In this document: positions 1 through 12,348 of the stretch, piece by piece
How positions within the stretch are numbered: position 1 is the stretch's first letter
Layout: each line of letters begins with the position of its first letter
Assembly: GCA_021234155.1 (NCBI GenBank)
Contig: JAJEKV010000054.1
Span: 2,829,702 to 2,893,701 of the forward strand
Length of the DNA stretch: 64,000 nucleotides
Source of the DNA: Isoetes taiwanensis
Taxonomy: Eukaryota > Streptophyta > Lycopodiopsida > Isoetales > Isoetaceae
Direction of reading: 5' to 3'
Notes under the pieces: model-generated
The model's input: the letters and a program-made list of their open reading frames with translations, nothing else
The model's database searches: none
Told to the model about the DNA's origin: nothing
Program-made: the position numbers and the translations under genes

Positions 1-181
1 AGTCCAGGATAAACCCATCCGCGATGATTGAAAATTGCAAGTATTTTTTGCTACCAATCCAACCCAGGACATTTTTAGATTAGAAGTAAAGGTTAATGCG
101 GTGTTCCTTGGTTTAAGTTTATGGTGCATAGGAATTAGCTATTATGCAGGGTTTTTTTATTATGGCACAATGTGCTTGCAG

Positions 182-3100
182 GCTTGCTTTGGACGACACA
201 CATGCCACTGTCATTCTTACTTGTGCACAGGCACTTCAAGAGCTTCTCACAATTTCTTTCAATGAGTCTTTTTACAATTTGCTCGAGGTATTCCATTGAA
301 GCTACTAGAGAAATTAATTGGTTTGGCTAATTTTTTATTGGTGTCTGCCAGGTGCTCGGAGCAGATGGCATGTTTAGTGCACCTATTTTTCGCAGGAAAA
401 CCAAAATGGAAGAAGGATTTATTGGTGGGGGTCGTTGGAAATACAACGTTAAACCTATTCAAATGTGTCCTGCTTCAGACAAGGCAGGTGCAGAGGGGGG
501 GAACAGTACAGTTGGGGATGATGCATCAGTTGCTGCAAATGATGCTGCAGCAGGATTAATTAGAATGGGTGTGCTGTCAAGAATACGTTACCTTTTGGAG
601 GTACATTTTCTCCAGTATTTCAGTTCCCATGTTGCTACCTCATTCAGATGGATTTTTTAATTTCATGCCATAGACTGAACGGTTCTAAAAACAAAAAATT
701 AGGTTGAGCAAATTGTGGGTGCAGAGGAGCCGCTCTTGACGGTTCTTATATTTCTAGCTAGGCACTCACCAAAGGCAGCAGAGACCATAATGAACTGTCC
801 AAGACTGATTGACATGATAATTCAGAAATTTTTAATCAACGATGAATCTTGTCCAGCTAGAGCAAGGGCTATACAGCTACTAAAGGCAAGGAATCCATTT
901 TTAAGCTCATTGCATACTTGATGCTAACTGATCAAATGACATTAAAGTACTTCATTTTCAGGTTTTATGCCAGGTCAGCTATAAAAACTGCATCTATTTT
1001 GCCGAATTCGGGGCACTTCAGGTTGCTGAAAGTGATTTGTTTAAGTCTAATCACCATTTGTTAAGCGGAGATATACGACAGGAATCAAGGAAGGGTCAAG
1101 CTTCCACATTTATTCGAGCAATACGTCTTTGGCGAGCCTGTATACGGCATCGGATTGGAATATCGTTATTTTCAGACTTTTATCCTGCTCTTTGCTTTTG
1201 GCTCACACCTCCATCATCTGTAATTACTTCTGATAATAAGAGCAAGGAATCATTTGAAGTTGCACAAGAATGTTATACTTTGCTTGGGAGTCTTGCTAAA
1301 ACTCTTCCTTTACTGCACGGTTCAAAAGAATCAAAAGAAAATGTCAAAAATAATCAGCATCACTACTGGCCTTGGAGTATAGCAATTCCTTTGGTTGAGA
1401 ATTGTTTTGGCTGGTTTTCTCCAGAATGCATCTCAACAATCCTGAAGGATGGAGACTCTGCAGATAAAAATTTAAATATATCAACTGAAACATTACCAGT
1501 GAATAAAGCATTCATGGGAACATTATCATCCGTCATGCGCTTTCTGTCTGCTGTGTGTGAGCGAATCCTTCCTGAAGAAACTGGAGAACCAAATGCAGGC
1601 ACCCTGGAATGGTTGCCTGTCTTTGTGCCCACTTTGGGGCTTTCATTAGTTAAAAGTGGACTTCTCGATTTCTATGCAGAAGGAAGTACGTTTTCTAATA
1701 GTGTTGTGTACTATCTAAGTCATTTGAGCTTGGACGTCGAACACCGGATATCAGTTGTCCAATGTTTGCATGCCACAATCTGTCTTGCAAAAACTTTGGA
1801 CAGACTGTTGACTTGTACCAAGTTGGGCCGCAAGGTTAATGACAAGTTGACTGTAGAAGAGCAAGTTTTACACGAGGGACTCATTCGAAGAAGTGAAGGG
1901 GATTTGAGAAGTTTGCTTGGTTTCCTTAGCGTGGAAGTTGTAAAAGAAAGGGCCATGGTATGCTTTGAAGAATCCAATTCAAGAGGAGGTCCTGCTCCTG
2001 GTGTTGGGTTTGGTTGGGGTTGCAAGGGTGGTGGGATTTGGTCGGAGCATCTCCTTCTTGTGCAAGCATATGCTGCCCTTGTTCTAGATCTTTATGGAGT
2101 ATTACCAGTTAATGTGCCACCACTTCCAAGTTTAGAATCTAGAGGAGATGCAACATACATCGCTGCGGAAAGGATTGATGTTGGATTAACTATTATAGCT
2201 ATTTCATCTCCTCGGAAACGAAATTTTGTACGTCGGGTTTTCCAGGAGATTCTGCTTTCTTATGACAACTTGTCCTTACTGCTCAGTGGGATGGAGCCTG
2301 TGGATATAGAGAAGAGTCAAAGGGTCTTGTTGCATCATTTTACAAAAACATGGTTAACGAGGAAATCTAAAAAGAAAGCGGTTAATACTGCATCCTTGGA
2401 AAAAAGTGGAAAGACGACAACTTTTAATCTTCCCACAGTTGATGAAGAAGATGAACTTTACAATGCAAAAGATTCCATCCACCACGAGGATACATTATTG
2501 ACAGAATGGGCAGGCACAAGACTACCACTGCCAGCTCATTGGTTGCTAAGCCCTTTGGCAGGGTATACGGCTCAGCCAGAAAACAATGTTGAACCTGTAG
2601 AAATTACAACGGAAGAAGTTATTAGAGCAGGGATTTCCTTGCTTTTGGGGCTTGAGAGGATGTTCCCTTCCGAAACATCTAACTTTTCACGTATACCAGT
2701 AATTAGAAAAGTTCATGCTTTGTCAACAACTTTTCTTCTTGGAGGGGATATATACTTGGAATCAACTTCAAAGATTCAATTAGTGGAGCTGCAAGACATT
2801 TATGGCTCCAAGATTGATGACATTCTCTCAGAAAGAAGTTCGACTGTTGATGCTACAGAAATTCATAGTCTAGATTTTGAAGCTTCTATCGACAGTACCT
2901 ATCCATTATTTGCTGAGAAAGTTGCTGAACAGTATGCATCTGTGTCGTATGGCGATATTACATTTGGACGGCAAATAGCAATCTATTTGATTCGTTCCAC
3001 AGCAGAGCCTATATGGCTTGCTGTTTGGAATGTTCTGGCTGCTGCACATATTCTAGAACTTTTACCTACACTAGAAGCTTGTTGCTGTAGTTCATCTAGC

Positions 3101-3619
3101 TATCTGGACCCGATGGAGGTATGTTTTCCTTGTAATTTCATTTATTGTGATTCGTTTTCATATATGACCATAATGATTGCATTTGTATTTCAGGATCGGG
3201 AGAAAATCTTGGAGGCTTATTTGGCTGCATGGATAAATGGAGCACTAAATAGGGCTGCAAAAAGTAATTCTTTGTCATTCTCCTTGGCTATTCATCATCT
3301 ATCCTGCTTCTTGTTTGTGGAAAAACAAAAGGATTCTGTTAGAATGACATTTGCTAGGAAGCTTCTGCGTAGTGCAACGCGTAATCCTCAACTTCAGGTG
3401 ACCCCTCAATACTCAGTAACAGTAGCTTGAAGGTCATTCACTGACTGACACTTTTGCTGAGTGATGCAGGATATGATGGCACAGCTTATCCAATATCAGG
3501 TTAATTGTGAGTCACAAATGTTAGATGAAAGGGTGGAGTTCCTTAATCAAGCCTGTGGCAGTGAAAGGGTTCTCCTGGACCAGTTGGAGCATTTGGCAAG
3601 GCAAATCGTGACAAACTGA
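182..3619 (+). CDS. IYO: MINIYO / RPAP1-type RNA polymerase II-associated protein, 3' part of gene
   Basis: Role known from the family: RPAP1 homologues bind RNA polymerase II and promote its nuclear import and elongation; plant MINIYO acts as a switch for cell differentiation. Seen here: exons 182-287, 352-600, 703-885, 962-3118, 3194-3397 and 3470-3619 join in frame to about 1015 residues ending at TGA 3617-3619. Diagnostic plant stretches are AAGLIRMGVLSRIRYLLE, LARHSPKAAETI, LPLPAHWLLSPLAG and AEQYASVSYGDITFGRQIAI. The large exon alone codes 719 residues. The N-terminal third, with the RPAP1 N and C domains, lies upstream of the window. Introns are short (64-102 bp). The 75-bp intron 3119-3193 is a multiple of three without a stop, so it reads through if retained. 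Intron 886-961 has a GC donor. No frameshift or premature stop was seen, so the gene is probably functional. Exon borders come from frame continuity and homology. Confidence 0.93.
886..961 (+). other. GC-AG intron of MINIYO
   Basis: The upstream exon ends ...CTACTAAAG and the intron begins GCAAGG. The acceptor is ...TTCATTTTCAG, and translation resumes GTT TTA TGC CAG. Family homology (LLK followed directly by VL) requires the junction exactly here, and no GT in the area keeps both frame and homology. AG/GCAAG is the consensus of the minor GC-AG class, which is spliced by the major spliceosome. Confidence 0.8.
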
Positions 3620-4978
3620 CACAAGCATTATAACAAGTAATCCTCGTGCAATGGGTTATGGGCACCTCACAGACACTTACAGGGTAAGATCTTCTCAATG
3701 ATGTGCAACAATTTAGACAAATCAAAATTGTATGCACAAATATAATGATCTAACGAATTGTGAACAATTTTGAGGAATCAAGACCTGTGCACAAGATTAA
3801 TAAGTTAGATATCGAGTATTGTAGCTATTACAATATCCACCATGCCGTAAGCACCTCAAAAGGCATCCTAAAGTAGGCATAATGCAAGATTTTAAGATAA
3901 GATGTTTACGATAATTGTAGAGTTCGAACACCGTAAATATCGGATGCTACAGGATGTTGTCATGTTTAAATTATGGTTGTATCTGTGGTATATCTAGGTC
4001 TTTGTTATGTTAAAACCACACACAAAAAATACATGGCATCTTAATGTTCTTGCGTGATTTAATGCTGATTTTAACATGACCGTCTACTCTGATATTTATG
4101 GCAATTTTTGTTGAGTGTTGGGCAAAGTTTGGGGAACACTATAAACTAACTGGTTGAAATTGCAAATTTTTGGGTTTAGTGTATTGTAGGAATCTTTTCA
4201 GTAAGTTTTCTTATGGTTTTCTATTAAGACAATAGAAGGTTCATAAGACATCCAAATGTTTGGGTTTAGTAATCTTTTCAGTAAGTTTTCTTATGGTTTT
4301 CTATTAAGACAATAGAAGGTTCATAAGACATCTGGCTGGTTTGAATAACTATAGGAACATTTTCGTTGGGACCTAAAAAGTTTGCCCAAGAGCCATGTTT
4401 AGTTGAGAGCCCAACGTGGCATCTCAACACCCCCCTGCAACGTTGATCTCTCAATAAAAGAGAACCAAAAATACAATATATACTCAGAAGGTGACCAAGG
4501 ATTAAAAAACCTTTTGTGGGAATCAAAAGGAAAAATCGTGGCACCCTTCAAAACAAAACTAAGTAGAAGAAGAATTAAGAAGCCACAACTGACTAGTAAA
4601 ATCTTCATGCTTGGTCGTAGAAACACAGCGGCGGGCAGAGAAAATATAGGAGCTTTTTCGTTGGGACCTAAAAAGGTTGCCCAACACAGTCGGGCAGAGA
4701 AAAAATAGTAGATGCATTCATAAAGGGCATTTTGTTACATCTCCTAGTCTTTTATCACCATCTTTCGTGTGCCCACGATTTCTCAAATTGAGGAATTGGA
4801 GTTGATAGTGCTAACAATTGACCTGCTTCCTTCCCATTTTTAATATTCAAAACCTTAAAAAGCTATGAAATGCAAGAAGTTATTTAGAAATAATTTTAAG
4901 GGGGGGCCCTTGTGGTAAGATCTTGACGAGCCCGTTCGGGCGAGCCAGGCCTGCACCCCAAGTAAGGGGAATAAGCAG
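3620..4978. other. MINIYO 3' flank, non-coding
   Basis: AT-rich sequence with no convincing coding exon. It presumably starts with the MINIYO 3' UTR. It holds the duplication listed at 4171-4332, and a second diverged pair: the stretch TTTTCGTTGGGACCTAAAAA occurs near 4361 and again near 4658. Confidence 0.5.
4171..4332 (+). repeat. Direct duplication, about 75-80 bp x2
   Basis: 4171-4252 and 4261-4332 both carry TGGGTTTAGT followed by AATCTTTTCAGTAAGTTTTC and the rest of the unit, ending TTCATAAGACATC. The first copy has about ten extra bases after TTTAGT. Beyond that the copies are almost identical, so the duplication is recent. Confidence 0.9.
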
Positions 4979-5167
4979 AGGCAATTTTTGTTATCTTGCA
5001 TCTACAAGTGAATAACATGTGGCACAAGAATCCCAAGTACATGGGCCATACAAGCACAAGCCAAATAGTGATGGGGAGGCAATTTTTGTTCTCTTGGCAT
5101 TCGTAAATGATTGACATGTGGCACAAGAAGCCCAAATAGATAGGCCATATAAGCACAAGCCAAAGTA
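4979..5167 (+). repeat. Tandem duplication, 98-bp period x2
   Basis: Both copies start AGGCAATTTTTGTT (4979 and 5077), share ACATGTGGCACAAGAA and GGCCATA, and end AAGCACAAGCCAAA. They differ at several sites. No coding role is visible. Confidence 0.85.
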
Positions 5168-5578
5168 TTAGTAGAAAATAATCCGAGCTCGAAACGTGGC
5201 AAAAAATGGCTTGCCACATGCACCAGCGTTTTGGAAGCCTCCACCCCCCCCCCTTCTTTTTCAATCGGTAATGAAGGAGAGGCCCCCGCCCTCTGAGCTC
5301 AATCGGGTAAAAATTGGAGGCTTAGAGAAGATTCGAAACTGGCCTCCGCTCTCCTCTGCTGCCAATTGGAGGTCGCCACCTTCTTGTTCAAATAAAAAAA
5401 TGGCATGTGGCTGCCCCTATTGGCCCTCCCCCCTACAACAACTCCTCATTACGTAAAAATAGGGTACCAATGATCCTGCTGCGTTCTCGAATCATGACAC
5501 GCCACATGTCACAAATTCTTTTTACAAATGTTTAGACGTTTTCAAAGTGATGGACGGAACAAAGTTTCTTGATTCAAC
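5168..5578. other. Non-coding spacer
   Basis: C-rich tracts near 5240 and 5420 and ordinary low-complexity sequence. No gene or element recognised. Confidence 0.4.
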
Positions 5579-5663
5579 CTGACATTCCAGCGATTTTACC
5601 TATAGTTCCAACGATTTCACCCTTCATTCTATCAATTTCACCCAACATTCCAGCTTTTTTACC
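5579..5663 (+). repeat. Minisatellite, 21-bp unit x4
   Basis: Four units of the type ATTCCAGCGATTTTACCC plus three bases, with substitutions. Because the unit is 21 bp, an open frame across it (5569-5820) reads as a degenerate seven-residue repeat rich in Pro, Ile and Ser. That frame has no recognisable homology and is probably incidental. Confidence 0.75.
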
Positions 5664-5820
5664 CAAGAGAATTGTTACCCTTTTTCATGTTGCAAGAATC
5701 GTCTCTTGCTTCAAGTTCCAAGGTGTCAGCAATGCCTCCGTGCTTCGTGTGTCGACACTGCTTCCACCCCGGAATTTGAAGGAGGAGGTGATTCCTGTAT
5801 ACAAAATAGAAGTCACTTAA

Positions 5821-6570
5821 TTCTCTTATTGTAATCTAGGTTATTGATATTCTTACGTTGAGAATGATATTATCGATCTGCAATAAAATAGCTACAAGTC
5901 TGACTTATAAGTGGAATGGGATTTATAATACTTACATATATGGAGGGTCCCTAAAAAGGATCTGGAATTCTCTCAATGGGCTCTCAATAAGGTTTGAATC
6001 AATATAGACGAGGTTAGAATTAGATGGAGATCATGTACCTCCGCAAGATTCCTCCCATGTATATGCTTTGACAAGATTCATCATGGCTAAGAAAATATAC
6101 GTTGTAACTAAGATATATCAAACCTAGAATTTGTTCTTGAGATCTCAGAACAAATCTCGCTCGTACACAAGCCCCAAACTTGGATGATTCAATAGGCATG
6201 TCATTGACCATATTAATTTGACAAATGTAGGGTTGTTGACCTTGCATTAAAAAAGTTAGTGTGGCAATGATAAACTACCAAACTGCGATAGCCCACCATT
6301 ATATCTGAAACTAACTTCGTTTTTTTCCATACTCGATTTATGTTCCAAACCTTCTCATTGAGTGGGAGTGTAACTCAAACATCCATTGTTTTCTCCCACA
6401 AACATTCCTCTCAAATCTAGAGGGCATCATTGTCATAATTATGTCCTATGATTTAAGGGGTGAATTCTAGCAAATAAGAAAACTTTTTGATGATGGCATA
6501 ATAGGTTCTGTTCATGTTTTTCTTGATTTTTTAAGCCCAAGATTTTCGGAGTGTTTTTACCCAATACTAG
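5821..6570. other. AT-rich non-coding spacer
   Basis: No gene, RNA or element could be supported in this interval. Confidence 0.4.
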
Positions 6571-7640
6571 CGAACCCCAATACTACTACTGACAGGTTGC
6601 CCTGTCAGTGTCGGTCGACCTGGGCACGTCTCATACAACCTGTATACCATGTTTTGCAAGTCCATAGAGGCTCCAAGCTCCCTTAATCTTTCCCACAATT
6701 TTGCCAGAGGTACAATGACAAAGCCTTTGCAAAATCGACGAAGTAGAAGAGAGGTCCTGTCGGCTGTTCCTGCTATCCTCTACCACGATATGTAGTTCAA
6801 AATGTGATTAATGATGGAGTGCTGGGGCCTGAATCTTAGTTGTGTGAAGGTCGGCACTTCTCTGCCCACATCGTTAATTGTTGCTCAAGAATGCTGGCCA
6901 TTAAATTTTTAAAAAGCGAACTGACCATGATTGTTCTGTAATTGGTTGGGCAATGTGGATTTCCTGCCTTATAGATGGGGATTACCTTGCTAGTGATCCA
7001 TTGTTGGGTAAATCCTTCCTGCAATGCCCCGTTAAATAGTGCAGTCAGGATGGGCACTATCGATGGCCCTGTCCATTTGAACAACTCTGATTGCATGCCA
7101 TTCAAGTCGGCCGCCTTGCCATTGGCGAGGCGTTGCAGGCCCTAAAAGATCTGCCTCTATGATTTCTAATGGTGGGTTTGTCTGGTGGGGTAACCTTGAT
7201 CGGACCCCAAGAGGATCATAGAGTTGGTGCAGGTACTGTATCCATTGGTTGGGGCTAATATTTCCCATGGAGGAAGGTAAAACATTTCCCTCTGATGCTC
7301 GACAATGAATTTGGCTTTCTTACCATTCACAAAAAAAATGGTATTGCTCGATTGCCACGGGATGTAAAGCGAGTTCAGCGACCCGTGGAAGCCAACATTT
7401 GAGCTCCCTACACTCAGCATCAAACCATTGATTATAGGAAAAGGTTGTAGTCCCTGAGGGTTTCCATGGGCAGTCTTTGCCAAAGCATCCCTCACTAGTA
7501 GATGCACTTTGACCAATTGGTCAATCTGTTGCTGTAGCGTGGGAAGCTGCAAAATTCTCTCCATCTCAGCTATGAGCATTCAAGCATAAGTTTCTACATG
7601 GCGTAATCCAGCTGCAAATAAGGCCTGCAGATGGTAGGTG
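6570..7640 (-). mobile_element. LINE (non-LTR retrotransposon) fragment, degenerate RT
   Basis: Minus-strand reading gives a decayed ORF2. First comes the linker before RT (7166-7579), then the RT start (6836-7105, with IPIYKAGNPHCPTNYR and ASILEQQLTMWAE), then in shifted frames GPQHSIINHI, a broken AFDTVP region and SSIGVR near 6575, where similarity stops. It is the same family as the element at 22153-23990, whose corresponding stretch reads LAGILEQQLMGWAE. Several frameshifts and stops make it non-functional. Both ends are truncated and no tail or target duplication was found. Confidence 0.8.
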
Positions 7641-7753
7641 CACATGTGGCCTGAACAGACCGCCAATCTATTGGGAGAAAAAATGACTGATGATCTAAGT
7701 CCGCTTCTTCATCTCTGCTCTCTATGCCAATGCGGAGGTGGACAATGAGGTGT

Positions 7754-9237
7754 TGTGATGCTCCCCGGCTCTATACGATGCTTCCATCGTATAAATATGG
7801 GAAATCCCCCTTCCACGGCGACTATATCACCGTAGAAAGGCCCTCCGTCTACCCCGGGCCACCTGGGATGGTCAAATGCCCAGGCGAAGGACACAGAGGT
7901 GTCATTCGTTCCACGCCTTCTATGGGAATCCTGAATCGCAGAAGCGTAAATACAAGTTAGCACCTAGCACACAATACATCAATTAACATGCCATCGCGAA
8001 GAGTGGCCCATCCATCAATAATGATAATATCTCATCAACAACACAACATAAGCAGCGCATCAATTTAGGCTCTACTCCAGGCTCAGACTCAAGGGGTCAA
8101 TTGACGTTCAAGGCCTTCGAATAACAACAGACGGAATAATGACAATGGAATTGGCTGGCATAGAACAATGGCTAGGGTAGTCAAATCCATCCGCCCCTCC
8201 TGTGCACACTTTGCAGACAGGCTGAGACATGCTATGGCATGATTGTAGCCTTTCGGAGACGCAATCCCATGGAATCACCCTATGAGACTACTCCGGGTTA
8301 CATCTCCCCGGTCCGATAAGGCATGTCAGAGAGGCGTCCCCTCCCCGAGCATGATGGATCCCTGGGTGTGCTAGAGAACAGTGCCACATCAGTGACCCCC
8401 GCATCCGTACCCGACTTACTCCCCTAAATCTAAGGGCCGGCTCACCTGCCCATTCGAGTCCAGGGCATCCATATAGGCACGTCACCTGCGACCCAGGGAG
8501 TGTCAGACCCATACACGACCCTCTCAATGACTGGCTATAAGCCTAGCACACTGTAGGAGTCCTGTAGCCGCGATAGGCAAGACCCCACCCCCCATTCACC
8601 ATCATACTAGTTATTTGATGTTGAATCACATCATAGCATCCACAGTCAGGTGGGCTCTTGTGCACAGGCTGCAATTACTGGGATTTAAGGGAATCTAGCT
8701 AGGAGCATGACTAAAACTAGGTAGCTTTTAGGTCTCTACCCCCCTTAATCCCATACAACACAGGTGGAACAGAAAGAGAGAGCAATCATCTTCAAAGCAT
8801 TTATCATCCTTCCCAAATAGATTATAGAATACATTCTAATCATTCCTCTACTCATACAAGGGTTAGCAGAACACAAACTAGACAAAAACTAACCAGTATC
8901 CGGGCTGGAGCTCGTATCGCGAAGAACATCCATAGAACAGGTTAGGTTTTAGGTTGCAGCAGCTCCTTCCTCAACTCTTCCCAAACTCGAATTTGGGGCA
9001 GAATTAGGCTGGGAGCTCAATTCGCCTTCCAAAAATGGCAAGCTGCTTCTGGCAAATCAAATTAGGCCACGTGGCACTCCCTAATTAGCCTAATTTACCA
9101 GTTAATACTATTACTTAGCCTAATTAGGTTAGGTTAATTACAATAAACCCCTTTAGGTTAGTCCCCAATGGTCCCAATACATTGGTGACGTGTCTGGGTA
9201 GTTATATGTATATCGTATAATTACATGGAATGTCACA
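7754..9237 (-). repeat. 3' LTR of the chromovirus, about 1.48 kb
   Basis: It starts TGTGACATTCC right after the polypurine tract and ends GGGGAGCATCACA, giving TG...CA termini on the minus strand. The terminal part (7754-8060) recurs inverted at 17345-17725, which supports the boundary. It contains AT-rich sequence matching an LTR promoter region and a self-complementary TACGATGCTTCCATCGTA near the 3' terminus. Confidence 0.7.
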
Positions 9238-9626
9238 TTCTACCCCCCTTGGATTAATGCTGTCCTCGGCATTGGAGTTACTAAGTTGATGTACGTAACA
9301 AAAATGATTAATTAAGTCAAAAGATAATATATGCATTCATAATTTCATAAGGTACTCCAATTTACATGGAGATCATAGATCAGCTAAGTTTAGGACCGTA
9401 GTCCATTCAAGAAAATTAGCATGATAATAAAACAGGGAATTACAACGAGGTCCTCACTGGACCATGTGATAACCAAACAGGACATAGAAAAAACAACATA
9501 TGTAAAATAGAGATGGCCCCTCAGTGTTGTCATAGAAAACTGCAGGCATCTGGTACACGTTAATGGCCTGCAAAATTATAGTACATCAATACATTATTTA
9601 GTGATCAAAGAATGTAGTTGAAGGGA

Positions 9627-9638
9627 CCCCCCCCCCCC

Positions 9639-9673
<35 letters not shown>
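9627..9673 (+). repeat. Homopolymer block, C13 then T31
   Basis: A run of 13 C, then AGG, then 31 T. It lies just outside the LTR on the internal side of the chromovirus remnant. Exact lengths are unreliable in any assembly. Confidence 0.9.
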
Positions 9674-9894
9674 CTTGAAACAATTAGAAAAAGAAAGGTA
9701 TCCTATCATGCCTAAGTCTTGCATATCATCGCGGCATAAGGAATGGCTATGTTCCTATTATCGCCGGGATGGCTGCGTCCTATGATTTAATATGCCCAAC
9801 CCACCTAAGATGCATCTACCCGACCAGTTCCTTGCATGACCTCTGTCGAGTCAAGCCTTTATTGCTTACCACTGGTGGCTGGATTGATAGCATT

Positions 9895-10330
9895 GTTGAT
9901 GGTGCGCCCCTGGCATTCCTGCATAAAGTTCGGATAATTCTTTTCTAGATCTGCCTTTAACACCCATGTAGCATCTTCAGTGGGTAAGTGTCTTCACTCA
10001 ATCAAGTACTGGAGTATTTGAGTCCTTCTAGTCTGCTTGTATGCGCGATCGAGAAGAGCCTCTGGCACTATTTCCAATTGCTCATCTGTCATTTCAAGAA
10101 ATGTGGGTGTATCCAATATTTCCTCTGGATCAGGAATATGCTTTTTCAGAAGGCTCACATGAAAAACCTTATGGACTTTGAGATGAGCGAGAAGATTGAG
10201 TTTGTAGGCCTGAGGCTCTATCCTCTGAATGATCTCAAACGGTCCCGCTCAACGGGGTGCCAGTTTCTTGCAATTTCCAACCTTAAGCTTTCCTCGCTTC
10301 ACCTTGATTTTTAACTACACAGAATCCCCC
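9895..10330 (-). pseudogene. Integrase C-terminus and chromodomain remnant
   Basis: Minus-strand translation reads GPFEIIQRIEPQAYKLNL, then HKVFHVSLLKKHIPDPE, then a chromodomain-like part with LPTEDATWVLKADLEKNYP. This is the standard arrangement of chromovirus integrases, where the chromodomain directs insertion into chromatin. At least three in-frame stops break it. Confidence 0.75.
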
Positions 10331-10529
10331 ATTTGGAAGTGATGAGGAGTGCGATGCTTATCCGCAATTGCTGCAAAAAATATCCAGGAACTTCCTCAAC
10401 TAAAACCTGCATATCTGTGAGCAATTTCTGAGAGACTTTGACCTTTGATATAGGGTTATGTTACGTGCCTAGAGTTAGACATTGGTAGCCATAGTTAGTC
10501 ATAAAAGGAGACATTCAAGAAGACTCTGT

Positions 10530-11031
10530 TTAGAAACTGTTATAGGAAAACTCTACTAAATGGATGTAATTGGCCCATTGCGATTGCTTATTCCAGACAT
10601 AGTTACGTAACGTATCTTCAATAATGCGATTAGTACATTTGGTTTTACCATCCATGTGGGGGTGGTGTGCGGTGCTCATGGCGAGCTTGGTCTGTATAGT
10701 GCCAAAAAAAATCTGTCCAGAATGCACTTACAAACTTGGGGTCGCGATCTAAAATAATTTGGCGCCGAAAAAGCGCATCTGCAACCAGGTTATGTCTACC
10801 AGATTTATACACCATCTCAAAATCATATTCCTCTGAAAATTCCATCCATCTGCGTTGGCAAATATTGAGGTTGGATTGGGTGAAGATGTATTGGAGGCGG
10901 TGATCAGTATTGGAACCTCCTTCCCAGGAGATAGTGCCTCCAGATTCGCAAGGCCCACACGACGGCAAGCAATTCCTGGTCATGTGTAGGGTATGCTCGG
11001 CATCATAGGTGATAACCCTTCTTTCTTGCAC
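10530..11031 (-). pseudogene. RNase H and integrase core remnants of Ty3/gypsy pol
   Basis: RNase H shows LQYIFTQSNLNICQRRWME and HNLVADAL. The frame then passes directly to RDPKFVSAFW and, after a frameshift, to AMSTAHHPHMDGKTKCTNR of the integrase catalytic core. The tether and the zinc-binding HHCC part between them are absent, so a deletion joined the two domains. Confidence 0.82.
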
Positions 11032-11730
11032 TCTCGTAGCTATTTTACTGGTGTCAGTTGCAACCCACTTATCCTTTTAGGGATCTGGCAGGGTAAGAAC
11101 TGGGGCAGTGGTTAATGCTTCCCAATGCTTCTTTCAACTGTCGGAATCCTGACTGAACCTTTTGTTTCCAATGTGTGGCCTAATCCTTGGCCTTTTCATG
11201 TTTAGTTAGATCCATGAGGGGTGCTGCTATCTGTGAGGTGACACTGTGTGTGATGGACGAGACAAGGTTTGGATTTCAAGGTCGCAAGGTTCATTGACTC
11301 AGCCAATCTGGGAGATGCAAAGTTGTGCGTACTGCCAGTATCCATTAAGATGACAAAGGGTTTGATATCAATGTGGCCAATGGTGGATATAACAGATCGT
11401 TGGCTATCGACTTTACCAGTTTCTATAGTTGCAAAAATGTGAGACTCACCTTCTAGATAATCTGGCGCTTCTTCATCAGCAAGGGCAGGTAAGTCACAAA
11501 TAGGTGTACATTCATCCCAATCTTACTTCAGCTAAGGTTGCCTGCACCGCTTGGGTTACGTACAGACACTCCTGCATACGGTGCCCCGTTCGAAACCATC
11601 GGAAACAAGCTTTGTCCCATCTCAACTGGTCGCGAGCCTCGCCTAGAATAGATTAGAAAAGCTACTATACTGGGCCAACAGATCTGCCTGGCTTATCTGG
11701 CACGTTGAAGCTTACCCTCTTTTCTGTTTT

Positions 11731-12348
11731 CTAAAATTGTGGTTGCTGAGAAGGACCTGGACTAGGAGAGCGGGCTCTGTATAGCACATAAGGCTTGCCT
11801 GGAGCAAAACTAGAAGACACGGGTAAGATGGCTTTGGGGTAAGAAGAACGCGGGTAAGATGGCTTTGGGGCTTTTGCCTCTGCCTCCGCCACAGTTTTTG
11901 GGTCAATGGCATGCACCATTTTTCGCGAGGCTGGTGATAACCCCTCAATATAGCCTTCTATGACACGAGGTTCATTGATTCTTGGTACATACAGGCGCAG
12001 GCGCATGAACTCATCAGTATAGGCCTGGACAGATAGGCCACACTGCTCCAGACAATAGAACGCCTGTATCTGCTTACACATGTGCGCCCTGGGGACATAT
12101 TGTGACTTAAAGGCTTTCGCAAAGATCTTAAACTTGCACCTACCTCTGTTCATGCCATGGGATCGCACATAGCCCTTCCACCAAATTCTAGCCGACTTAG
12201 TGGGATTGGTAATCGCCACCTTGCCTATGTCCATTTCAGTCATCCCATAAGACTTTCCGAATTCACGCATCTCATTCAACCAGGATTCTGCATCTACTCC
12301 TGAGCGAGAGGTGTACCTGAGAACTGGGCTAACTTGCGATTTTTCCAT
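11731..12348 (-). pseudogene. Gag of the Ty3/gypsy chromovirus
   Basis: A 205-residue frame with the retrotransposon gag signature: ESWLNEMREFGKSYGM, ARIWWKGYV, FKSQYVPRAHMCKQIQAF and VQAYTDEFMRLRLYVPRI. In such elements Gag forms the particle that packages the RNA. The C-terminal part has a short Pro/Ser-rich repeat (KPSYPRSSYPKA). No zinc knuckle is seen before the frame ends, so it is truncated or shifted. Confidence 0.8.

Noticed and set aside
3398-3430. MINIYO ending at the stop at 3428-3430
   Set aside because: A GT donor at 3398 and acceptor at 3469 give a final exon that matches the family's C-terminal region, so the earlier stop is intronic.
7709-8527. Open frames inside the chromovirus LTR
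   Set aside because: They occur on both strands, match no protein, and lie wholly within non-coding LTR sequence.
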